Source: Haematospirillum sp. H1815 (lineage in GTDB: Bacteria > Pseudomonadota > Alphaproteobacteria > Rhodospirillales > Rhodospirillaceae). From it: a stretch of 64,000 nucleotides of DNA. The notes beneath the pieces are model-generated. The model was not told the origin of the DNA. It was given only the letters and a program-made list of their open reading frames with translations, and did no database searches. Below, piece after piece: positions 57,755-64,000 of the stretch. The position numbers and the translations under genes are program-made. The stretch spans positions 62,001 to 126,000 of the forward strand of contig NZ_JAAVTA010000006.1 in assembly GCF_012102705.1 (NCBI RefSeq), read 5' to 3'. Every line of letters begins with the position of its first letter. Position 1 is the stretch's first letter.

Positions 57755-58474
57755 TCAGTTATTCCGCTTCAGGCTGTGCAGCGCTGCATCCAGCCATGTA
57801 GTTAGATGATCTGTCATATGATGGCAGTACGCTGACAGTGCCTGTTCCGGGAACAGGGCCAGCGGAGGCAGTCCGGGACCACAGTGTACCAGAACGGTTG
57901 TCATGCCCATGGCCGCCGCTGTTTCAAGATTTTGCGGGCTGTCCTCAAAGAAAGCCGTTGTCTTTGGATCAAGCCCGAATGTAGCTGTCATCCGGTGATA
58001 GGTTTCCGGGTTGGGCTTGGGGCAGTACTCTGCGGCATGAATATCGAAAACCCCCTCAAAGACTTGCTCCAGATCCAGGGCTTTCAGAACGGCCCGCGCA
58101 TGTTTTCCGGATCCGTTTGTAAAGATCAGCCGTCTGCCCGGCAGCTGTAGAAGTGCTTTTCTCAGTGCCGGATCAGGTGCCAAGGCCGAATGATCAATGT
58201 CATGCACATAATCGAGGAAGGTGTGCGGATCGACGCCATGTTCAACCATCAAGCCGCGCATGGTTGTTCCGTATGTGTGGTAGTACTGTTTCTGCATAAT
58301 GCGGGCGGCATCTTCATCCAGATTCAGATGCCGGGCCACAAAATGACGGATACGGGCTTCTACTTGGGGGAACAAACTGCTGGTGCCCGGGTAGAGGGTG
58401 TTGTCCAAGTCGAACAGCCAGGTCGTTACATGATCAACCGGATGCTGCAAAAGCTTCTCAGCATGCTGATGCAT
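57755..58474 (-). CDS. HAD-family pyrimidine 5'-nucleotidase
   Basis: 239 residues. Motif I FDLDNTLYPG with nucleophile and acid aspartates, motif II IFTNGSGKH, a lysine in YCPKPNPETY, and motif III FFEDSPQN. The DLDNTLYP and EYCPKP pattern is characteristic of the SDT1/pyrimidine 5'-nucleotidase subfamily, which dephosphorylates UMP, CMP or related nucleotides. Starts at ATG 58474, in the same direction as engB, 73 nt downstream of it. Confidence 0.85.
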   Translation of the reverse strand: MHQHAEKLLQHPVDHVTTWLFDLDNTLYPGTSSLFPQVEARIRHFVARHLNLDEDAARIMQKQYYHTYGTTMRGLMVEHGVDPHTFLDYVHDIDHSALAPDPALRKALLQLPGRRLIFTNGSGKHARAVLKALDLEQVFEGVFDIHAAEYCPKPNPETYHRMTATFGLDPKTTAFFEDSPQNLETAAAMGMTTVLVHCGPGLPPLALFPEQALSAYCHHMTDHLTTWLDAALHSLKRNN

Positions 58475-58547
58475 TGGCCCGTGGCCCCCTTTTTGTTAAC
58501 GACTGTGCAGATTGTGACGGGAAGACAGAGGACCGGTGACCTTGCTG

Positions 58548-59195
58548 TCAGTTATCGGCAATGGCGGCAATTTCGGCCCGGACATGGTCAAGTCCTTCCG
58601 AGCGTGTCGAGCTGGTACGCAGGATCAGCGGGTGGGATGCCCCATGTTTTGCCAGCTCCTGTTGCGTCTTCGCCATCACAGATTCCAGCGCATCGCCACG
58701 CAGCTTGTCGGTTTTGGTCAGAACAATCTGGTAGTTGACCGCGGCTGTATCCAGCATGGACATGATCTCCCGATCGCTGTCTTTCAGACCGTGACGGCTG
58801 TCCACCAGAAGAAACACGCGGCGCAGGTTCGGTCGACCACGCAGGTAGGACTTCACCAAGCGGGTCCACTTTTTCACCTGGTCCTGCGGAGCCCGTGCAT
58901 ACCCGTAGCCGGGCAGATCTGCCAGTAACAGACGGTCATCGAGGGAGAAAAAGTTGACCTCCTGGGTCCGGCCCGGTGTGTCGGACGTGCGGGCTAAGGC
59001 GCGGGTTCCGGTCAGCGCGTTGATCAGGCTTGATTTCCCTACATTCGACCGGCCGGCCATGCAGACTTCGGGCAAGGTGGCTTCCGGCAGCTTGTCCAGA
59101 GATACCACCCCCAGCATGAAGCGGCATGGCCTGGAGAAGAGAAGGCGTCCCTTCTCCAGGTCTGCGTCGTCAAAAGGCTTGTCGGCATCACGCAA
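58548..59195 (-). CDS. engB: Ribosome biogenesis GTPase EngB (YihA/YsxC)
   Basis: 215 residues of the TRAFAC GTPase family required for 50S subunit assembly. G1 AGRSNVGKSS (47-56), G3 DLPGYG, and G4 TKTDK are visible. The start is TTG 59195 with GGGGGG about 7 nt upstream, giving a slightly extended N-terminus. It begins 33 nt after yidC; last gene of the rpmH-rnpA-yidD-yidC-engB cluster. Confidence 0.93.
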   Translation of the reverse strand: MRDADKPFDDADLEKGRLLFSRPCRFMLGVVSLDKLPEATLPEVCMAGRSNVGKSSLINALTGTRALARTSDTPGRTQEVNFFSLDDRLLLADLPGYGYARAPQDQVKKWTRLVKSYLRGRPNLRRVFLLVDSRHGLKDSDREIMSMLDTAAVNYQIVLTKTDKLRGDALESVMAKTQQELAKHGASHPLILRTSSTRSEGLDHVRAEIAAIADN

Positions 59196-59228
59196 GAGCT
59201 TGCCCCCCGCTTTGGTGTCGAGCCACGA

Positions 59229-60935
59229 TCATGTCCGGCCTGCATGGGCGGGGGCCTCGTCATGGCGGCGCATGATCGACCATTGCTGGGCAATGGACAG
59301 GATATTGTTCCAGGCCCAGTAAATCACCAGACCAGCAGGGAACCCGGCCAGCATGAAGGTGAAAAGAACCGGCAGGAACATCATGACCTTGGCCTGGACC
59401 GGATCGGCCGGCGCAGGATTCAGCTTCTGCTGGAACCACATGGTGATCCCCATGATGATGGGCAGGATTCCCAGGTGCAGGAATGACGGCGCGTTCCACG
59501 GGATCAGGCCAAACAGGGTGAACAGGTTGGTCGGGTCCGGCGCAGATAGATCTGTAATGAAGCCATAGAAGGGAGCGTGACGCATTTCCAGCGCAACAAA
59601 CAGCACCTTGTACAGGGCAAAAAAGATCGGAATCTGGATCAGGATCGGCAGGCACCCAGCCAGCGGATTGACTTTCTCGTCCCGGTACAGGGCCATCATT
59701 TCCTGCTGCATCCGCACACGGTCATTCTGGAACCGCTCCTGCAGTTCCTTGACCTTGGGCTGCAGTATTTTCATCCGGTTCATGGCTTTGTAGGACTTGT
59801 TGGCCAACGGATACAGCACAAGCCGCAGGGCAACCGTAAAGGCAAGAATAGCCAGCCCGAAGTTGCCAAGGAACCCGTAAAGGAACTGGATGGCGATGAA
59901 AAACGGCTTGGTCAGGAAGTAAAACCAGCCAAAATCAATGGCAAGATCAAACCGGTCGATGCCTTTTTCACGGGCATAGCGATCCAGAAGATCCACCTTC
60001 TTGGCCCCGGCAAAGAAGTCGGTCACCGTTGTGATTGTTTCCCCGGGGGCTACTGTACGGGCTGCACCCAGGAAATCACTCTGATAACGGTCATGCCCAT
60101 CGCCGGTATAGACAAAACGGGCCTTGTTCACATCGCCTTTGGGCAGGTCAATGGCTGTCAGCCAGTATTTGTCGGTAATTCCGATCCAGCCGCCGGTTGA
60201 CTGATAGTCAACATGACGCTCATCGCGGAGATCTTGATACGTGATCTCCTTCAGCGTTCCGTCCAGCACGCCCAATGGGCCTTCGTGCAGGATGTAAAAT
60301 CCTTCAGTGCGGGGTGTATAGCCACGAGAAACCAGCCCGTAGGGATAAAGTGTCAAGGCATCCGGGCCTGTATTCTCGACACTGTCGGTAATCGTGAACA
60401 GAAAATCAGGATCCACGCTGACAACACGCCGGAAGACCAGCCCCTGATCATTCTTCCACACCAAAGCTACCGGTGTGTTCTCTGTCAGGGTTCCCCCCTC
60501 GCTCTGCCAGTGGGCATCGGGGCCGGGTACCTTGATCGCCGGGTTGGCAGATACCCAACCAAACTCGGCATAATGCGGACGCTCCGATCCCTTGGGATTG
60601 AGCAGGACAATATTTGCGGAGTGTGGATCCACCTGTTCCCGGTACGCCTTCAGGGTCAGGTCATCAATACGCCCGCCATGCAGGGACAAGGAACCGGACA
60701 GGGATGGTGTATCAATGCGTACACGCTGACCTTCCGCCAGCACTGTATTCCGGTCGCGTGGGCCTGTTGGTGCTGCAATGCCCGGATCAGCCGCCACAGG
60801 GCCGGGTGTGGTATCGATGGTCGCATCCGACCGGACCGGAACAGGGGCCGGCAGCGTAGGGGCAAAGTACTCAAAGCCGGCAAGAATTGCCACCATCAGC
60901 ACCATGGCCAGAATGAAGTTCTTTTGTTCAGGCAT
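59229..60935 (-). CDS. yidC: Membrane protein insertase YidC
   Basis: 568 residues of the Gram-negative long form: an N-terminal helix (NFILAMVLMVAILAGFEYF), a periplasmic beta domain (about 60-340), and the conserved five-helix insertase core with WGLAILAFTVALRLVLYPL-type and LIQIPIFFALYKVLF segments. It inserts membrane proteins with SecYEG or alone. The core arginine needed for insertion is in the helix ending ALRLVLYP. Confidence 0.95.
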   Translation of the reverse strand: MPEQKNFILAMVLMVAILAGFEYFAPTLPAPVPVRSDATIDTTPGPVAADPGIAAPTGPRDRNTVLAEGQRVRIDTPSLSGSLSLHGGRIDDLTLKAYREQVDPHSANIVLLNPKGSERPHYAEFGWVSANPAIKVPGPDAHWQSEGGTLTENTPVALVWKNDQGLVFRRVVSVDPDFLFTITDSVENTGPDALTLYPYGLVSRGYTPRTEGFYILHEGPLGVLDGTLKEITYQDLRDERHVDYQSTGGWIGITDKYWLTAIDLPKGDVNKARFVYTGDGHDRYQSDFLGAARTVAPGETITTVTDFFAGAKKVDLLDRYAREKGIDRFDLAIDFGWFYFLTKPFFIAIQFLYGFLGNFGLAILAFTVALRLVLYPLANKSYKAMNRMKILQPKVKELQERFQNDRVRMQQEMMALYRDEKVNPLAGCLPILIQIPIFFALYKVLFVALEMRHAPFYGFITDLSAPDPTNLFTLFGLIPWNAPSFLHLGILPIIMGITMWFQQKLNPAPADPVQAKVMMFLPVLFTFMLAGFPAGLVIYWAWNNILSIAQQWSIMRRHDEAPAHAGRT

Positions 60936-60971
60936 CTGTACGTAGTCCGGGTGTTGTGCCAGTCGGAAAAT

Positions 60972-61232
60972 TCAGTGGCGGTGAAGATGGCCGCACTTGG
61001 GCGGTGTGTCCAGAGTCTCTGGTACGGGGTCGTATCCGCTTCCCCCCAGCGGGTGGCAGCGCAGGATGCGTTTCAGGGCCATCCAGCTGCCCCGTATGGC
61101 ACCGAACCGTGCTATGGCTTCGTACGCATACGCAGAGCAGGTTGGCAGGTAGCGGCATGTCGGGGGCAGAAACGGGGAGATGCCAAGCCGATAGGCCCGT
61201 ATCAGTCCCCTCAGGATGCAGGCAACACTCAT
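60972..61232 (-). CDS. yidD: Membrane protein insertion efficiency factor YidD
   Basis: 86 residues with the family motif [22 protein letters not shown] and [27 protein letters not shown] (shortened). Amphipathic and membrane associated. Its ATG (61232) shares one base with the rnpA stop (TAATG), giving tight coupling, and it leads into yidC 36 nt later. Confidence 0.93.
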   Translation of the reverse strand: MSVACILRGLIRAYRLGISPFLPPTCRYLPTCSAYAYEAIARFGAIRGSWMALKRILRCHPLGGSGYDPVPETLDTPPKCGHLHRH

Positions 61233-61816
61233 TACGTTGCCGCTTTGTCGGAACTAGAGGCGGGCGCTTTTTCTGTGCGGGTTTGCTTCTTTCGACCGCC
61301 CTTGCGCGGGGGCATGGGTGCTGCACTCCCCGGGGCCATCTTGGCTACACGGGCCAAGGTTGTCTTCAAGTCCGCGACCAGAAGATCAAAGTGACGGTCA
61401 ACCGTCGCTCCTCGCCCTATAATAACGTAGTCTGTCCATGGCTCGACATGTTCAGCCATGATACGATCCACAACAGCGCGAAGACGTCGCCTAGCACGGT
61501 TCCGGGCTACAGCGTTTCCAACTTTCTTGGATACGGTGAAGCCTACACGGACCAAGGATGTCTTGCTTGCGCCGAGCTGTGTGTTCGTATGACCGCTTTC
61601 CATGCCTTCGGTGGCACTCGCTGCCGGATCCAGGAAAAAGCCCGAAGGGCACGAAGAGTGCCGCACGGCTTCCTCTTTTTCCCTGTCCGACATGGCAGCA
61701 GCTTGAACAATCAGGCCAGGCATAGCCCATTTGCGCCGTTCAGCAGCGACTCGCAGGAAATCGCGTCTCCGCTTGAGGCGGTTAACCACCACAGAGGTGT
61801 CAGCTGCTGCCCGCAC
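61232..61816 (-). CDS. rnpA: Ribonuclease P protein component with internal insertion
   Basis: 194 residues, against about 115-130 for the family. It has the N-terminal [13 protein letters not shown] motif and the RNR motif [18 protein letters not shown]. Between them residues 41-87 (about 47 residues, including [17 protein letters not shown]) form an insertion rich in Ser/Gly that does not match the fold. A basic Ser/Ala-rich C-terminal tail is added too. It processes tRNA 5' ends with RNase P RNA. The start is GTG 61816, 19 nt after rpmH. Confidence 0.88.
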   Translation of the reverse strand: MRAAADTSVVVNRLKRRRDFLRVAAERRKWAMPGLIVQAAAMSDREKEEAVRHSSCPSGFFLDPAASATEGMESGHTNTQLGASKTSLVRVGFTVSKKVGNAVARNRARRRLRAVVDRIMAEHVEPWTDYVIIGRGATVDRHFDLLVADLKTTLARVAKMAPGSAAPMPPRKGGRKKQTRTEKAPASSSDKAAT

Positions 61817-61835
61817 GAGCCAGGCGCCCCGTAGA

Positions 61836-61970
61836 TCAGGCGCTCAGACGCTTGCGGCCCTTGGCGCGACGGGCAGACAGAATCCTGCGTCCGCCAACGG
61901 TTGCCATGCGGGTGCGGAAGCCATGACGGCGCTTGCGAACCAGTTTGCTGGGTTGATAAGTGCGCTTCAC
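61836..61970 (-). CDS. rpmH: Ribosomal protein bL34
   Basis: 44 residues starting at GTG 61970: M(V)[17 protein letters not shown]...[15 protein letters not shown], a perfect bL34. GGAG sits 10 nt ahead of the GTG. First gene of the operon; the longer frame to 62144 is only an upstream extension. Confidence 0.95.
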   Translation of the reverse strand: MKRTYQPSKLVRKRRHGFRTRMATVGGRRILSARRAKGRKRLSA

Positions 61971-62371
61971 GGTACAAAAACTCCGGTCAATCAGTGTAAT
62001 CGCGGGATGTTTTGCCTTTTTACGGCAGCAAACAGCGAACGGCCTGCAGGGGCCGAATGTCAAAACAGAAGCGGCTGTATAGCGGGACACCGGGGTAAAA
62101 GTCAATGCCGGTAGCGCAAGGTTCTGTTTTTTGCATAAGGGCAAGCTGTGGCCTGAATTTGTCTCCTTTGCGTGATGGGGACTCCGGCTTGGCCTCTTGA
62201 CGTTCCAGTTCCTGGAGTCGGGTTCATTTCACGGCGCGGTATGATTATTTGACGTGACGTTATGCGGGTGAGGTGCGGAAGGTTTCCGTGCAGGGTAGTG
62301 CAGCCGCAAGCTTGTCCAGTGGGCACAATGCCCATGCCGGCATACAGGATAAAATTGAGATTCCTGATGAA
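61971..62371. other. Intergenic region between rpmH and the cco operon
   Basis: About 400 nt between divergent units. It holds the rpmH promoter (62076-62105) near its left part; the rest is unassigned. A 197-residue minus-strand frame through here has no family features. Confidence 0.5.
62076..62105 (-). promoter_or_regulatory. Sigma70-type promoter of rpmH-rnpA-yidD-yidC
   Basis: Minus strand TTGACT (62105-62100) and TATACA (62081-62076) with an 18-bp spacer, about 106 nt before the rpmH start codon. Confidence 0.7.
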
Positions 62372-62385
62372 TTGATATAGATCAA
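62372..62385 (+). promoter_or_regulatory. FNR/ANR box upstream of ccoN
   Basis: TTGATATAGATCAA, a perfect TTGAT-N4-ATCAA palindrome. With a CATAGT -10-like hexamer at 62408-62413, the centre lies about 41 nt before a start site near 62420, the position of a class II FNR-activated promoter. It fits oxygen-limited induction of the cbb3 oxidase. Confidence 0.85.
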
Positions 62386-62438
62386 TGGGGAGCCCCGGTG
62401 TCCGGGGCATAGTGCGCGCCCGTATTTTGTCCGGTGGA

Positions 62439-62675
62439 ATGTGTACATCTTTTGCAGGCTTCCTGCAGCCTTCCCGTATGTGTCGTGTTTGTGGCGAGAT
62501 TACGTACCAGGATGGCGGAGTACCGGGTCTGGATAACGGGGAGGTATGGTGTGCGTATGCCTTGGCGGAGAGTATGCCGCGCTTCCGCGTGGTGTTGTCG
62601 GGGTTACGGGTTTTCGTCAGATATCTGACGTTTTGCACAGGATATTTGTTTTGGTCGGTACAGGAGGGGTCATGA
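62439..62675 (+). CDS. Possible small CxxC protein overlapping ccoN
   Basis: A 78-residue frame (ATG 62439; a shorter start is ATG 62478). It contains [10 protein letters not shown], later VWCAY, and a hydrophobic C-terminal part. Its stop codon overlaps the ccoN start (ATGA, 62672-62675). The CxxCG..Y spacing faintly recalls a rubredoxin-type knuckle, but the second pair is incomplete. Codon use is less typical than in neighbours, and the ribosome site is weak. It may be only part of the ccoN leader. Confidence 0.25.
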   Translation: MCTSFAGFLQPSRMCRVCGEITYQDGGVPGLDNGEVWCAYALAESMPRFRVVLSGLRVFVRYLTFCTGYLFWSVQEGS

Positions 62676-64000
62676 CCCAGGCGACCACGGCGCACAGCGC
62701 TCCGGCGGCAGCCACCGCCTATAATATGGATGTTATCCGCAAGTTCGTCGTCGCGGCGATGTTCTGGGGTGTTGTCGGCTTTTGTGCCGGTGATTTTATT
62801 GCCTGGCAGCTGGCGTATCCATTACTGAATCTGGATCTGGAGTGGACGACGTTCGGTCGCCTGCGCCCGGTTCATACGTCGGCTGTTATTTTTGCCTTTG
62901 GTGGAAATATCCTGATCGGCAGTTCCCTTTACATCGTCCAGAGAACCTGCCGCGCCGGGCTTTGGGGCGGGAACGTCACGGGCAACATCATTTTCTGGGG
63001 CTATCAAGCCTTTATTGTGATGGCAGCCCTGTCCTATGTGTTTGGCTATACCCAGAGTCAGGAGTATGCCGAGCCTGAGTGGCCTATTGACCTGTTTCTG
63101 ACCGTTGTGTGGGTGGTGTATCTGGCGGCCTTCCTCGGAACCGTCATCCGGCGCCAGGAAGAGCACATCTATGTTGCCAACTGGTTCCTGCTGGCTTTCA
63201 TCGTCGTTGTGGCCATGCTGCATCTCGGGAATGGACTGGCCGTGCCGGTTTCATTCCTTGGTATGAAGTCCTATTCCCTGTACGCCGGTGTGCAATCGGC
63301 CATGATCCAGTGGTGGTATGGTCACAACGCGGTTGGTTTCTTCCTGACAGCCGGCTTTTTGGGAATGATGTATTACTTCATGCCCAAGCGTGCCGGGCGC
63401 CCGGTCTATTCCTATCGTCTGTCGATTGTGCACTTCTGGGCCCTGATCTTTCTGTACATCTGGGCCGGCCCGCATCACCTCCATTACACATCCCTGCCGG
63501 ACTGGACCCAGACCCTGGGCATGACCATGTCGGTTATCCTGTGGATGCCTTCGTGGGGGGGGATGATCAACGGCATGATGACCCTGTCCGGTGCGTGGGA
63601 CAAACTGCGGACCGACCCGGTCATGCGTTTCCTTGTTACGTCGGTGGCGTTTTATGGCATGTCAACCTTTGAAGGACCGATGATGTCCATCAAGGCTGTG
63701 AACTCGCTGTCACACTTTACCGACTGGACGGTTGGCCACGTTCATTCCGGGGCATTGGGATGGGTGGCGTTTGTCTCCTTTGGGGCCATGTACTACCTGA
63801 TCCCTGTCTTGTGGGGGCGCAAGTCGCTTTACAGCATGCGTCTGGTTTCCTACCACTTCTGGATCGCCACGATTGGTATTGTGCTCTACATCTCTGCCAT
63901 GTGGGTCTCCGGGATCATGCAGGGCCTGATGTGGCGTGCCTACAATGAACTTGGCTTCCTGCAGTACTCCTTTGTCGAGACTGTGGAGGCGATGCATCCC
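62672..64000 (+). CDS. ccoN: Cytochrome c oxidase cbb3 subunit I (3' end outside window)
   Basis: 443 residues are visible; the gene continues past the window. It catalyses oxygen reduction in the high-affinity cbb3 oxidase. The heme b ligand H68 is in [17 protein letters not shown], and the heme-copper site lies in [11 protein letters not shown] and [14 protein letters not shown]; at least ten membrane segments are visible. ATG 62672 has AGGAGG 6 nt upstream. An FNR box lies 287 nt upstream. Presumably followed by ccoO, ccoQ and ccoP. Confidence 0.95.
   Translation, partial: MTQATTAHSAPAAATAYNMDVIRKFVVAAMFWGVVGFCAGDFIAWQLAYPLLNLDLEWTTFGRLRPVHTSAVIFAFGGNILIGSSLYIVQRTCRAGLWGGNVTGNIIFWGYQAFIVMAALSYVFGYTQSQEYAEPEWPIDLFLTVVWVVYLAAFLGTVIRRQEEHIYVANWFLLAFIVVVAMLHLGNGLAVPVSFLGMKSYSLYAGVQSAMIQWWYGHNAVGFFLTAGFLGMMYYFMPKRAGRPVYSYRLSIVHFWALIFLYIWAGPHHLHYTSLPDWTQTLGMTMSVILWMPSWGGMINGMMTLSGAWDKLRTDPVMRFLVTSVAFYGMSTFEGPMMSIKAVNSLSHFTDWTVGHVHSGALGWVAFVSFGAMYYLIPVLWGRKSLYSMRLVSYHFWIATIGIVLYISAMWVSGIMQGLMWRAYNELGFLQYSFVETVEAMHP

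Noticed and set aside
61971-62371. Chromosomal origin next to rpmH
   Set aside because: rpmH neighbours oriC in some bacteria, but no cluster of DnaA boxes and no dnaA gene were seen here.
62102-62695. 197-codon minus-strand frame between rpmH and ccoN
   Set aside because: Covers the rpmH promoter, the FNR box and the ccoN start; composition is non-protein-like.

Overview
The window comes from a Gram-negative alphaproteobacterium, most likely of the Rhodospirillales. I infer this from gene content and codon style, not from a database search. Pointers are a cbb3-type cytochrome oxidase behind an FNR box, short alphaproteobacterial flagellins next to pseudaminic-acid genes, an rnpA with an insertion, yidD between rnpA and yidC, coq7, and glycine-aspartate-rich RTX proteins. 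Gene density is high, and many neighbours overlap by 1 to 8 nt (TGATG, ATGA and GTGA junctions).

Layout. 1-2.5 kb: 3' part of a large hybrid sensor histidine kinase. 2.6-9.8 kb: a flagellar surface island with a flagellin-like protein, a pseudaminic-acid operon (pseB, pseC and a pseF-pseG fusion, minus strand) and a divergent flagellin gene with its own terminator. 9.9-16.4 kb: an SMR guanidinium-type exporter, an operon of a cNMP/CBS/DUF294 protein with a DnaQ-like exonuclease and a DUF2892 protein, the DUF485-actP acetate permease pair, and an EamA transporter. 16.4-20.5 kb: a DnaJ-type protein, a prolyl-tRNA deacylase, and the queuosine operon queA-tgt-queF. 20.9-27.1 kb: two RTX proteins, one with seven tandem modules. 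27.2-41.9 kb: housekeeping and envelope genes (purU, tRNA-Leu(CAA), dsbB, coq7, nucleoside gate protein, purD, xseA, hydrolase, two glycosyltransferases, thrS, infC, SDR, TPR protein). 42.0-51.4 kb: three more RTX proteins, the first a giant serralysin-type zinc metalloprotease. 51.6-57.7 kb: a small orphan ORF, a membrane protein, dapE, dapD, a diguanylate cyclase and an SH3 protein. 57.8-62.1 kb: a HAD nucleotidase, engB and the rpmH-rnpA-yidD-yidC cluster behind a good sigma70-type promoter. 62.4-64 kb: an FNR box, a long leader with a possible small CxxC protein, and the 5' part of ccoN, which runs off the window.

How the genes may work together. The pse genes should supply a nonulosonic acid for flagellin glycosylation, although pseI and a convincing pseH are not visible. 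The five RTX proteins look like type I secretion substrates: no N-terminal signal, nonapeptide calcium repeats, and similar acidic-hydrophobic C-termini. No type I exporter lies in the window. The most unusual feature is that the RTX proteins repeat a module resembling the C-terminal domain of serralysins (beta-roll, then a GDVIxDF segment, an HSxWY motif and a DxDGN acidic loop), up to seven times in one chain. In one protein the second half of the module sits at the N-terminus. I found no CRISPR array, insertion sequence, rRNA or prophage.
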